A stretch of 64,000 nt of DNA from CAWEQO01 sp963811225 (GTDB taxonomy: Bacteria > Chloroflexota > Anaerolineae > Anaerolineales > Anaerolineaceae), in contig CAWEQO010000001.1 in assembly GCA_963811225.1 (NCBI GenBank), positions 682,001 through 746,000 on the forward strand, in the 5' to 3' direction. The notes under the pieces were generated by a model, which was not told the DNA's origin, did not search any database, and saw nothing but the letters and a program-made list of their open reading frames with translations. The position numbers and the translations under genes are program-made. Positions 36,197-44,535 of this stretch are shown here, piece by piece (the first letter of the stretch is position 1; every line of letters begins with the position of its first letter).

Positions 36197-37268
36197 ATGA
36201 TTGAAAGAACAGAGATGATATCACCGGTAACCCACATCTTACCCCTCACCCGCGTCCGCAGGCAGCGCATGCTGCCGTACACTGGCCGCATCATCGCGCA
36301 CACCGGGCAGAAGGTCAACGCCACCGACGTCGTCGCTGAGTGCGGACAGCAGAGCCAGCACGTGCTGGTGGATGTGCGCAACTCGCTGCGGCTCAACCGC
36401 AAAGATTCGATCGAGAGCGTGCTCGAACGGCGCGTCAACGAACGCGTGATGGAAGGCGACATCCTGGCCCAGAAGGGCGGGCTGTTCAAGCGGGTGGTGC
36501 GCGCCCCGGTCAGCGGCGAGATCATCCACATTGGCGGCGGGCGGGTCATGATCGAAGCGCCCTCCGAGCCATTCCAGCTGCAGGCCGGATACACCGGCGA
36601 GGTTGTCGAGATCATTCCCGAGCGAGGGGTGGTGATCGAGTTCGACCGGCGTGCTGGTGCAAGGGGTGTGGGGCAACGGCCGGCTGGACCAGGGCATGCT
36701 GCTGGCGCTGGCCCAAAGCCCGGACGATATGCTGACCAGCGAACGCCTGGACGTATCGATGCGCAGCGCGGTGGTGCTGGCCGGGCACTGCGAGCAGCCG
36801 GAAGCCCTGCAAGTGGGAGAAGAGCTGCCCTTGCGCGGCCTGATTCTGGGCAGCGCCAGCGCCGATGTGCTCGCAGCCGCCGAGAAGGTGCATTACCCGG
36901 TCATGGTGATCGAAGGCACCGGCCGCACTCCAATCGACAGTGTGGCCTATAAAGTATTGACCACCAATAAAGAGCGGGCGGTGTGCCTGAACGCAGTTCG
37001 CTGGGACGCCCTGAGGGGTGAACGACCCGAGCTGTTGATCCCACTGCCGTCCTCGGCCGAGCTGCCCTCGGACGCAGACACCTTCCACAGCGGTCAGACG
37101 GTGCGGGTGGTGATCCTGCCCTACAGCGGGCAAACCGGTCAAATTACGAAGATCCTGCCGGGCTATACCCGGCTCCCCAACGGCCTGCGCGCCCATTGCG
37201 CCAGCGTCCGGATGGAAAACGGCGTGCACGTAACCGTGCCGCTGGCAAACCTGGAAGTTTTGGCATAA
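36197..37268 (+). CDS. Biotinyl/KOW-like multidomain protein of unknown function (frameshifted)
   Basis: About 357 residues once a +1 shift at the CC of 36646-36647 is corrected: first frame to 36952, second 36651-37268. The ATG at 36197 is 1 nt after the MutL stop. Residues 20-150 show barrel-sandwich signatures (GRIIAHTGQKVNATDVVAE, EGDILAQKGGLFKRVVRAPVSGEI) as in lipoyl/biotinyl or efflux-adaptor proteins, but no biotinylated Lys. A middle alpha/beta part (about 155-265) is followed by a KOW-like barrel (VRVVILPYSGQTGQITKILPG). No signal peptide. It probably works with the ATPase encoded before it. Confidence 0.65.
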
Positions 37269-37348
37269 CGCGCGAAACGATTTTTTAAAAGGCAGTATCC
37301 GAAAATTGAAGCCTGCGACAACATAATACTGGCCCCAGGAGGCACGCC

Positions 37349-37969
37349 ATGAGCGATATCGATGACAACATGCTGGAAGACTTTGACTCCGAACCGGTTG
37401 CGCCGGATCCGGTTGCGCCCGCGGCAGGTGCGGCATCCGCAGCGAACCGACCTTTTTATATAGCGTTAGGCGTGATTGGCGGCGTTTTCCTGCTCGCCGT
37501 TATCGCCATGGCGGTTTACGCAGCTGTCGTGCTGCCGCAGCGCAATCAAGCCTTCGTCGACGCGGCCGCTGAGCTCAACGCGCAAAACACCGCCACCTCG
37601 ATGGCAGCCACGCAGGTGGAAGCGATGCTGCAGCTGGCCCCGACCGATACGGACACTCCCGTGCCGCCGACGGAAACTCCCGTCCCTTCGGCGACGTCGG
37701 TGATTGCCCCCACGGCCACACCCATCCCCACAGAAACGTCTGTTCCGGTCATCGGAGCGGACATGCTGGCCCGCACGGCGACCGTCTCGGCGCTGCTGAC
37801 CCAAGCCGCCGGCGGCTTGCTGGCGGCGGGCGCGGCAATCACACCCACTGCGCTGCCCAAGACCGGTTTCGCCGACGAGGCGGGCGTGCCCAGCCTGCTC
37901 GGCGCGGCCATCCTGCTGGTGGCCGTGATCTTGCTCGTGCGCCGGCTGCGGCTGGTCAACAGCAAGTAG
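37349..37969 (+). CDS. LPKTG-anchored surface protein, likely sortase substrate
   Basis: 206 residues. A 33-residue acidic N terminus precedes one hydrophobic helix (about 36-62), so export is by signal anchor rather than a standard signal peptide. A Thr/Pro-rich stalk (TDTPVPPTETPVP, PTATPIPTET) follows. The C terminus is a classical sorting signal: LPKTG at 169-173, a hydrophobic helix (about 181-198) and a basic tail RRLRLVNSK. The sortase at 19975 is an obvious enzyme for it. AGGAGG lies before the ATG. It is 80 nt from the previous gene and closes the envelope cluster. Confidence 0.85.
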   Translation: MSDIDDNMLEDFDSEPVAPDPVAPAAGAASAANRPFYIALGVIGGVFLLAVIAMAVYAAVVLPQRNQAFVDAAAELNAQNTATSMAATQVEAMLQLAPTDTDTPVPPTETPVPSATSVIAPTATPIPTETSVPVIGADMLARTATVSALLTQAAGGLLAAGAAITPTALPKTGFADEAGVPSLLGAAILLVAVILLVRRLRLVNSK

Positions 37970-37993
37970 AAAAGTTTAGCCGATCGTAACTGC

Positions 37994-38071
37994 CAGGCAG
38001 AGGTGTTTGACAGGCTGCTTGTGGTGCAGCGCATCCCGCGCCACACACAGCCTGCTAAGCGCCTCTGCCTG
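37994..38071. repeat. Large stacked hairpin after the LPKTG gene
   Basis: Arms CAGGCAGAGG (37994-38003) and CCTCTGCCTG (38062-38071) enclose CAGGCTG (38011-38017)/CAGCCTG (38048-38054) and GTGG/CCAC. It could be a structured RNA or a palindromic element. No U-tract follows directly. Confidence 0.45.
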
Positions 38072-38088
38072 AGTAGTTGCAGCCGACC

Positions 38089-38135
38089 AAGCAAAACAGA
38101 TCGAGCGGTAGAAAACCGCTCGATCTGTTTTGCTT
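38089..38135. terminator. 21-bp perfect hairpin between convergent genes
   Basis: Arms 38089-38109 and 38115-38135 are exactly complementary with a 5-nt loop; the stem is A-rich on the left and T-rich on the right base. It separates the envelope cluster (+) from the phosphoglucomutase gene (-). Confidence 0.75.
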
Positions 38136-38160
38136 GATATAGGTAGGCGACGGAAGGGAC

Positions 38161-39623
38161 TTACCGGAGGCTGTTGGCGATACCTTCACCGAAGGTGAGC
38201 AGCGCCTTGACCATATCCTTGGTGCGGCCCTCGGCATAGACCCGCAGCACCGGCTCGGTGCCGGAGGGGCGGATCAGCAGCCAGGAGTCGTCGGACATCA
38301 GGTACTTGACGCCGTCGAGGGTGCTGACGTTGACGATGGTTTCGCCGCCGATTTGGGATGGGGCTTCGTCGGTCAGGCAAGAAATGATCTTGGCCTTGGA
38401 GACCGGGTGAACCAGGCGCAGGTCTTTGCGCTCGTAGAAGGCTGGCCCAACCTGTTCGAGCAGGTCTTCCACCAGCTCATACAACGAAACGCCCGAACTC
38501 GGCCACAATCTCGATCAGCAGCAGGCCCATCAGGACGCCGTCGCCCTCAGGGATGTGACCCTTGAAGGAGATACCACCCAATTCCTCGCCGCCGATCAGG
38601 ATATCGTCGTTCATCATGTAGTCGGCGATGTGATTGAAGCCAACCGGGGTCTCGTAGACGTTCACGCCGTAGCGCTGGGCCAGGCGGTCGATCATGCGAG
38701 TGGTGGAGACGGTGCGCACGACAGAGCCGGATAGGCCGCGCTTCTCGACCAGGTAGCGCAGGGCCAGGGCCATGATCTTATGCGGGTCGACGAAGTTGCC
38801 GCGCTCGTCCATTGCGCCGATGCGGTCGGCGTCGCCGTCGGTCGCTAGGCCGAAGTTGCCCAGGCCGGTGCTGATGGCGCCTGCCAGCGGCGAGAGGAAG
38901 CGGGCGATCGGCTCGGGGTGTACGCCGCCGAATCCGGGGTTCATTTCGCCCCGGATTTCGTGCACTTCGCAGCCGGTGCCCTGCAGGATGCCGCGAATCA
39001 CGCCGCGGCCTGAGCCATACATCGAATTGATCACCACACGCGGCTGGGCTTCAGCGATGATGTCAAAGTTGATCAGCTTGCGCAGGTGATCGTGGTAAGG
39101 GGGAATGGGGTTGAAACGGACGATCAAGCCTTCATCGCGGGCTTTGTCGTAGTCGATCAAGTTGGGGCCGCGAGCCTGGGCTTCGTTGTCGTTCAGGTAG
39201 ACCTCCACCCGGCGGCACTGCTCAGGTGAAGCCGAGCTGCCGTAGGCAGATTTGAGCTTGACGCCGTTGTAGCGCGGGGCGTTATGCGAAGCAGTGATCA
39301 TCACACCTGCGATGGCTCCCAGATTGTGGACCGCATAGGAATAAGCCGGGGTAGGGCCGTCCGCCTGTCCGAGGTAGACAGTAAAACCATTGGCCGCCAA
39401 TACGCGCGCCACATCGGTGGCATAGCGATCGGAGAGGAAGCGGGTATCATAACCCACCACCATTTTATGCAGGTCGGGCTCGGGATCGATGGTGTGGCCG
39501 TTGTGCCATTCAGAAGAGGCCACCGAGTTCAGCGATGGCCTGAGTAACCATGCGGAGATTATTGAACGTAAAGGTGTCGGATATAACAGCGCGCCAGCCA
39601 TCTGTTCCAAAGTGAATTGGCAT
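38161..39623 (-). CDS. Phosphoglucomutase/phosphomannomutase (two frameshifts)
   Basis: Reads as one protein of about 487 residues if two single-base insertions are removed, one near 39523-39529 and one at 38496-38497. The ATG at 39623 gives the expected N terminus HFGTDGWRAVISDTFTFNN; the middle part is open 38477-39610 and the tail 38161-38508. Domain marks in order: VVGYDTRFLSD, active-site serine loop GVMITASHNAPRYNGVK, metal loop ATDGDADRIGAMDE, sugar-binding GGEELGGISFKGHIPEGDG, and phosphate-binding LIRPSGTEPVLRVYAEG. The enzyme interconverts hexose 1- and 6-phosphates for glycan or nucleotide-sugar synthesis. Both shifts are +1, in runs of two bases. Confidence 0.85.
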
Positions 39624-39704
39624 GAGTGTACTCCTGAGTCATGTGAATTTGTAATGCGAGTTATTCGGTTGTGAAGCCGTCGGTATGAATCGTCCCGCCC
39701 GCGT

Positions 39705-40889
39705 TTACCAGGCAGGAGCAGGGGTCGCTGTTACCAATAAAGAGAGAACAACCCAGCCCTCAACCCCCTCGGGGGTCCGGATTTTCACCCAAGTGACATT
39801 TTTATTTTGATAGACATCCGGGAGGACTTCCACCAGTTTATCATTAATTAGCGAGATCACAACAGGGGAATCGTAGTTCGGCTGCTCGCGCACAATGGCG
39901 CCGCCCATGTCGTTCGGCTTGATGCGCGCCCAAACAGGCGTCGGCACCGGGCTGACTGTGACCGTTGGGGTAAGGGTGGGCACGAGCGTGTTGGTCGGTG
40001 AGGAAGTGGCGGTGGGGGGCCTGGGTGTTTCGGTGGGGGTGACGGTCAGCGTGACCGTGGGCGTCCTGGTCTGCGTCGGCAGGATAACCGGAGCCTGGGC
40101 GCGCATGGCCATGCCGAAACCGCTTACGACTACCAGGGCGACCACACCGGCCATGCCGAGTGAGGCTCCCAGGGCGTAGCCAAACCAGTTGAACGGGCGT
40201 AAACCCATCAACGCCAGCGTGATCGCTCCAATCAGGGCCGCCCAACCGAGGTGGATGGCGAAGACCAGCAGGCCATTGGGCCACAATCCAGCGACGTGCC
40301 CGGTCAAGCCGAAGCCCGCCACGCCGATCGGCAGGTAGACCTCGTAGGCCAGGGCGGTGCTGGCGACCAGTGGGCGCTGCTTGGGCGCCCGGACCAGCAA
40401 GAAGGTGGTCATGGCCGCGCCGATGGTCAGCACGAAGAAGTCCGGCCAGGTGAACAGGGCGTGATGGACCCCCTGCACGAAAGAGGGATGGGGCCAAACC
40501 TGCACCAACAACCCGGCAGCCAACCCACCGATGAACACGAGCAGGCTGCCGATGATGAAGCCGGTCAGCGACTGCAGGAAGAAGCGCCACGAGCCCACCA
40601 TGGTTGCCAACGACAGGCCGACCAGGGGTCCCATAAAGGGCGATACCAGAGCGGCCAGCACGAACAGGGCCTGCGCGTCGAACAGCACGGCCGCACCCAG
40701 CATCAGGCTGGCGAGCAGCGAGAACAAGAAGAAATCGATCGACGGGTAAACCCGCTTGGCAAGCTCTTCCAGGAACTTGGCCCGCTCGGAGCGGTCGCCG
40801 GTAACGATGGCGCGCCGAGCCCGCCTGCGGCGGGCCGGGGGCATACTTTCTTCCTCTGGGTTCAAGGGTTCGCTAGTCGGTAGGCTCAT
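39705..40889 (-). CDS. DUF389 membrane protein with C-terminal SH3b domain
   Basis: 394 residues. A basic N terminus, then six or seven hydrophobic helices of the DUF389 kind (ALFVLAALVSPFMGPLVGLSLA is the signature; the equivalent in the paralogue at 51010 is LVAAMLIAPFAGPAMNTAIA). A Thr/Pro-rich stalk (about 285-330) leads to a bacterial SH3 domain (about 335-390: GAIVREQPNYDSPVVISL, VTWVKIRTPEGVEGWV). The stalk and SH3 domain should lie outside and could bind peptidoglycan. DUF389 function is unknown. It overlaps the HAD gene upstream by 4 nt, so the two are co-expressed. Confidence 0.8.
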   Translation of the reverse strand: MSLPTSEPLNPEEESMPPARRRRARRAIVTGDRSERAKFLEELAKRVYPSIDFFLFSLLASLMLGAAVLFDAQALFVLAALVSPFMGPLVGLSLATMVGSWRFFLQSLTGFIIGSLLVFIGGLAAGLLVQVWPHPSFVQGVHHALFTWPDFFVLTIGAAMTTFLLVRAPKQRPLVASTALAYEVYLPIGVAGFGLTGHVAGLWPNGLLVFAIHLGWAALIGAITLALMGLRPFNWFGYALGASLGMAGVVALVVVSGFGMAMRAQAPVILPTQTRTPTVTLTVTPTETPRPPTATSSPTNTLVPTLTPTVTVSPVPTPVWARIKPNDMGGAIVREQPNYDSPVVISLINDKLVEVLPDVYQNKNVTWVKIRTPEGVEGWVVLSLLVTATPAPAW

Positions 40890-41356
40890 TTTCGTAACGA
40901 AGCAACGATCCGGATTGGTTTTTCGAGCAAGTCCAGGGCAGTCAGGATATCGGGAACGAGCAAATTGGAAGCCAGCAGGGCCTCGGTGGCCAGGCCTTCT
41001 TTGGAGAGGATGGCAATCCCGATGGCAGCGGCCCGCAGCATCTCGGTGTCGTTTGCGCCCTGGCCGACCGCCGCCACCTTCTCGGCGCTCAGCCGCCGTA
41101 CGAAGGCTGCTTTTTGGGCGGCCTCTTCACCTTGTGTCAGGCGCACGGCTTGCAGGTTGAGCTGCTCGTCGATCTCCTTCTGGAGACCGTGGGTGTCGGC
41201 AGTGATCAAATGGATTTGCAAGCGGTCTTTCAAGGCTTGCAGCCGGCGCGAAACGCCTTCAATTAACCGGCCATCGTATGCCAATGTTCCATTGACATCG
41301 CAGACCAGGTGCTCCAATTGAATGACTCCACGCCCGGGGATGCTGAGCTCGATCAT
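40886..41356 (-). CDS. HAD-family hydrolase, soluble P-type-ATPase-like
   Basis: 156 residues. The HAD motifs resemble the catalytic domain of P-type ATPases: motif I VCDVNGTLAYDG, with Asn in place of the P-type Lys-Thr context, motif II ITAD, and motif III GQGANDTEMLRAA. It has no cap or membrane domain. Related small proteins of archaea and anaerobes act as generic phosphatases. A TATAAT box lies 6 nt before the ATG, so the transcript is probably leaderless. It is co-transcribed with the DUF389-SH3 gene. Confidence 0.8.
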   Translation of the reverse strand: MIELSIPGRGVIQLEHLVCDVNGTLAYDGRLIEGVSRRLQALKDRLQIHLITADTHGLQKEIDEQLNLQAVRLTQGEEAAQKAAFVRRLSAEKVAAVGQGANDTEMLRAAAIGIAILSKEGLATEALLASNLLVPDILTALDLLEKPIRIVASLRK

Positions 41357-41362
41357 TGTCTT

Positions 41363-41368
41363 ATTATA
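41363..41368 (-). promoter_or_regulatory. -10 box of the HAD/DUF389 operon (leaderless)
   Basis: TATAAT on the minus strand (41368 to 41363) is followed by 6 nt and then the ATG at 41356. No clear -35 or Shine-Dalgarno is seen. Confidence 0.5.
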
Positions 41369-41462
41369 ATACAGTCCTTAGAAAGTGATTTTAAGCTTTC
41401 TGCGGTTCCCAGTATTTCAGGCAGCGTTCCATAGCACTTCTTAGAACATCTTGTTTCTGGTG

Positions 41463-41468
41463 TAAAAT
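41463..41468 (+). promoter_or_regulatory. -10 box of the lipoprotein gene (leaderless)
   Basis: TAAAAT at 41463-41468 lies 7 nt before the ATG at 41476. A possible weak -35 (TTAGAA) is at 41441-41446. No ribosome-binding site is present. Confidence 0.45.
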
Positions 41469-41475
41469 TACACCC

Positions 41476-42516
41476 ATGTCCCAATCCCATCGCTACGCTC
41501 TGAATCGCTGCAAGATCCTGACCATCCTTCTTCCGGCGCTGCTTTTGTTGAGCGCCTGTGCGGCCCCAACCCCCACACCTGCCATGGAATCACCCACACT
41601 CGAAGCGCCCGTCCAACTGTCGACGGCGGCGGAGAGCACTGCTACGCCGGTGCCTGTCTCGAAGGTGGTGCTGGTGACAGGAGACGGCGCGAGCGTGCAA
41701 TCGCAGGCGCTGCAAGCGGCCGTACAAGAGCTGGCAGCTCAAAACGGCGACGAGTTTGAGGAGCGGGCGGCATTGGGGCCGGGCGACGTGCAGCCGGGCT
41801 GGCGGGTGGTGGTGCTGACTTCAGCGCAAGACAACCTGGCGGAAATCGCCGGCGCCGCGCCCGGCACGCAGTTTGTGATCGTCAGCCAAACCGACCTGCA
41901 AGCGCCGGGCAACGTAAGCGTGATCCGGGTGCATAAAGAATACGAGACCTTCGCTGCCGGCTTCATCTCGGTCGTCATGGCCAATGATTGGCGGGCAGCG
42001 GGACTGCTCCCGGCGGATACCTCCCTGGGCGGCACGATCGATGACAACTTCCGCAACGGCGGGGCATACTACTGCGGGCGCTGCCTGCCGCAGCTGGCGC
42101 CGTACGTGCGTTTCCCGGTGCCGGTATCGCTGCCCTCGAGCGCTTCACTGGCAGACTGGCAGAACGTCGCCGGCACGCTGTCGCAGTCGGTGGTGTACGT
42201 GGTCTACGTGGACGGGCAGGTCAGTAACCCTGAGCTGCTGTATGACCTGGGCTCACGCGGCTTCTACCTGTTCGGCGGGCAGACCCCCAGCGACCAGGTG
42301 CGTCCCCGCTGGCTCTTGACCCTGCAAACCGACCTGGTCACACCGCTGCAAGCGCTGTGGCCAGGGCTGCTGCAAGGACAGGGCGGCCAAACGCTCAGCG
42401 CCGGGATCACCTTTGCAGACGTGAACGCAGATATTTTCACCCCCGGCAAGCAGCGCCTAACCGAACAGATGATCGGGGAACTGACGAAGGGGTATATCAA
42501 TCCATTCAATCCGTAA
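41476..42516 (+). CDS. Lipoprotein with BMP-like periplasmic-binding fold
   Basis: 346 residues. Lipoprotein signal with LLSAC and Cys28, then a Thr/Pro-rich linker. The mature part has the alternating alpha/beta layout of periplasmic-binding proteins of the BMP (PnrA) group: KVVLVTGDGASVQSQALQAAV, TQFVIVSQTDLQ, KEYETFAAGFISVVMANDW (BMP proteins carry a similar EAAFLAG segment), and GFYLFGGQTPSDQV. Key nucleoside-binding residues cannot be confirmed. It stands alone without ABC partners, so it may be a receptor or a divergent relative. A hairpin terminator follows. Confidence 0.65.
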   Translation: MSQSHRYALNRCKILTILLPALLLLSACAAPTPTPAMESPTLEAPVQLSTAAESTATPVPVSKVVLVTGDGASVQSQALQAAVQELAAQNGDEFEERAALGPGDVQPGWRVVVLTSAQDNLAEIAGAAPGTQFVIVSQTDLQAPGNVSVIRVHKEYETFAAGFISVVMANDWRAAGLLPADTSLGGTIDDNFRNGGAYYCGRCLPQLAPYVRFPVPVSLPSSASLADWQNVAGTLSQSVVYVVYVDGQVSNPELLYDLGSRGFYLFGGQTPSDQVRPRWLLTLQTDLVTPLQALWPGLLQGQGGQTLSAGITFADVNADIFTPGKQRLTEQMIGELTKGYINPFNP

Positions 42517-42528
42517 GGGATGATCAAA

Positions 42529-42576
42529 CGTACCGTTGTGGGGCGACTGCACGCCCCACAACGGTACGATTTTTAC
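42529..42576 (+). terminator. Intrinsic terminator of the lipoprotein gene
   Basis: Perfect arms 42529-42545 and 42552-42568, 6-nt loop, then ATTTTTAC on the plus strand. The converging sugar transferase gene ends 23 nt further on. Confidence 0.8.
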
Positions 42577-42591
42577 TTTCCGTCTTCTTTG

Positions 42592-43281
42592 CTAACTATA
42601 CTGCTGTCTTTGGGGCTGCTTCCCGCGGCGGCGTTTACCCTTGGGCTTGCGCTTGTGTCCGCTGCCCTTGAATTCCTCCATGGTTGCATGGCCGGGCTGG
42701 CTGATGCCGTCCTGGCGGAAGACATGCCACAAGGTCAGCGCCAGGATCTTGATATCCAGCCACAGAGACCAGTGGTCCACGTACCACACGTCTAGGCTGA
42801 ACTTTTGCTCCCATGAGATGCCGTTGCGACCGTTGACCTGCGCCCAGCCGGTCAGGCCGGGCAAGACGTTGTGGCGGCGCATCTGGCGCGGGGAGTAGCG
42901 GTCGAGGTAATCCGCCAGCAGCGGGCGCGGCCCCACCAGGCTCATCTCGCCGCGCAAGACGTTGAACAGCTCTGGCAGCTCGTCCAGACTGGTGGCGCGC
43001 AAGAACTTACCAATCGGCGAGAGCCGCTGCTCATCGGGCAGCAGCTTGCCGCGGCCATCATTGTGATTACGCATGCTGCGGAATTTACATAGGGTGAAAA
43101 GTTTGCCGTTCAGGCCGGGTCGCTGCTGGCAAAATAGAACCGGCCGCCCTTCCGTTAAGAAGAGCGCCAGGGCAATGACTGCCATTACAGGTGAAAGGAA
43201 GACCAGCCCAGGGATGGTCAGCGCCAAATCGAACAGGCGCTTGCTGACCGGCGCCCTGACCGGTGCTATGCTCGCCGACAT
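42592..43281 (-). CDS. Bacterial sugar transferase (undecaprenyl-phosphate glycosylphosphotransferase core)
   Basis: 229 residues from the ATG at 43281. One N-terminal membrane helix (about 16-38), then the conserved catalytic core: GRPVLFCQQRPGLNGKLFTLCKFRSM, with the KFRSM motif, ATSLDELPELFNVLRGEMSLVGPRP with the essential Asp-Glu pair, and PGLTGWAQVNGR. It lacks the extra N-terminal domain of WbaP/WcaJ and matches the short PglC-like or EpsL form, which loads the first sugar phosphate on the lipid carrier of an exopolysaccharide. A very basic tail (KPKGKRRRGKQPQRQQ) follows. No other polysaccharide genes are adjacent. Confidence 0.88.
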   Translation of the reverse strand: MSASIAPVRAPVSKRLFDLALTIPGLVFLSPVMAVIALALFLTEGRPVLFCQQRPGLNGKLFTLCKFRSMRNHNDGRGKLLPDEQRLSPIGKFLRATSLDELPELFNVLRGEMSLVGPRPLLADYLDRYSPRQMRRHNVLPGLTGWAQVNGRNGISWEQKFSLDVWYVDHWSLWLDIKILALTLWHVFRQDGISQPGHATMEEFKGSGHKRKPKGKRRRGKQPQRQQYS

Positions 43282-43417
43282 AGGGATATTGTACCTTGAT
43301 TTGTCAAGGATGGAATAGCCGCAGGAAAGTCCTTCGGTTGAGGTTTGGGTTGCCCGCCGGCGAGTAACCCAAACCTCAATCACTCAACCATTCCGGGTAG
43401 AGGTGCATTTTTATTGA

Positions 43418-43423
43418 TATAAT
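43418..43423 (+). promoter_or_regulatory. -10 box upstream of trpS
   Basis: TATAAT at 43418-43423 gives a start near 43430 and a leader of about 40 nt with a GGAAAGGA ribosome-binding site. The -35 is not clear. Confidence 0.4.
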
Positions 43424-43470
43424 TGACGCCGAAGTCCCAAATGGAATTAAACTTCCTGGAAAGGAATGCA

Positions 43471-44460
43471 ATGACTGGAAAGAAAGGCCGCGTGTTTTCC
43501 GGCGCCCGACCGACCGGACGCCAGCATCTTGGCAATTATCTGGGCGCCATCCGCAATTATGTCGCCCTGCAAGACGAGTATGACTGCGTGTACTGCATCG
43601 TCGATGTTCACGCTCTGACCACCGTCGACACCACCCGTGAGCTGCGCCAGAATACCTACGAAATGGCGCTGGATTGGCTCGCTGCGGGTATCCGCCCGGA
43701 GGAGTCGGTCATGTTCGTGCAGTCGCACGTCCCCGAAGTGATGGAGCTGCACACTTACCTGTCGATGGTCACGCCGCTCGGCAAGCTGACCGACCTGCCC
43801 ACCTTCAAAGAGAAGGTGCGCCAGCAGCCCCACAACATCAACTACGGGCTGGTGGGCTACCCGGTGCTGATGTCGGCGGATATTTTGCTGTATAAAGCTA
43901 GCGCCGTGCCGGTGGGCGTCGACCAGGCTCCGCACATTGAATTCGCCCGTGAGGTGGTGCGCTCGTTCAATTATCGTTACGGCACGAAGGTGCTGATCGA
44001 GCCCGATATGAAGATCACCGAGGTGCCTAAAGTGATCGGCATCGACGGCGTGCAGAAGATGAGCAAGAGCCTCGACAATCACATCGAACTGGCCGCCACG
44101 CCCGAAGAGACCCAGAAGCGGGTGATGAGCATGGTTACCGACCCGCAGCGCCAGCGCCGTACCGACCCCGGCGACCCGGACGTGTGCAATGTTTTCTCCT
44201 TCCACAAGATCTTCTCCAGCCAAGAAGAGGTGGACATGATCAACGTGGAATGCCGCCGGGCGGGCATCGGCTGCGTGGACTGCAAGCGCCGCATGGCCAA
44301 GAATCTCAACACCAACCTGGAGCCCTTCCGCGCCTGCCGCAGTGAGCTGGCCGAGAAGCCCCAGCAGGTGTGGGACATCCTAGACGACGGGGCCGAGCGC
44401 GCTCGCAAGATCGCTCAGCAGACGATGAAGGAAGTCCACCAGGCGATCGGATTGTCATAA
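43471..44460 (+). CDS. trpS: Tryptophanyl-tRNA synthetase
   Basis: 329 residues from the ATG at 43471, chosen for the GGAAAGGAATGCA just upstream; the usual length is 325-340. Class I synthetase: FSGARPTGRQHLGNYLGAI contains the HIGH-equivalent motif (QHLGN), and the signature KMSKSLDN occupies about residues 194-201. DQAPHIEFAREVVRSFN and PVGVDQ match tryptophan-site surroundings. It charges tRNA-Trp with tryptophan in the cytoplasm. The C-terminal region contains four extra Cys residues. A 27-bp hairpin ends the transcript. Confidence 0.95.
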   Translation: MTGKKGRVFSGARPTGRQHLGNYLGAIRNYVALQDEYDCVYCIVDVHALTTVDTTRELRQNTYEMALDWLAAGIRPEESVMFVQSHVPEVMELHTYLSMVTPLGKLTDLPTFKEKVRQQPHNINYGLVGYPVLMSADILLYKASAVPVGVDQAPHIEFAREVVRSFNYRYGTKVLIEPDMKITEVPKVIGIDGVQKMSKSLDNHIELAATPEETQKRVMSMVTDPQRQRRTDPGDPDVCNVFSFHKIFSSQEEVDMINVECRRAGIGCVDCKRRMAKNLNTNLEPFRACRSELAEKPQQVWDILDDGAERARKIAQQTMKEVHQAIGLS

Positions 44461-44470
44461 AAAAAGCCTG

Positions 44471-44528
44471 GAGAATAAAGAACAGAGAGCCGTCAAATTG
44501 CTTTGACGGCTCTCTGTTCTTTATTCTC
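44471..44528. terminator. 27-bp perfect hairpin (AGAGAACAG-type) after trpS
   Basis: Arms 44471-44497 and 44502-44528 are exact complements with a TTGC loop. The outer arm GAGAATAAAGAACAGAGAG is of the dispersed repeat family. It begins 10 nt after the trpS stop and ends 8 nt before the converging DUF952 stop. Confidence 0.7.
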
Positions 44529-44535
44529 TGCGCCC

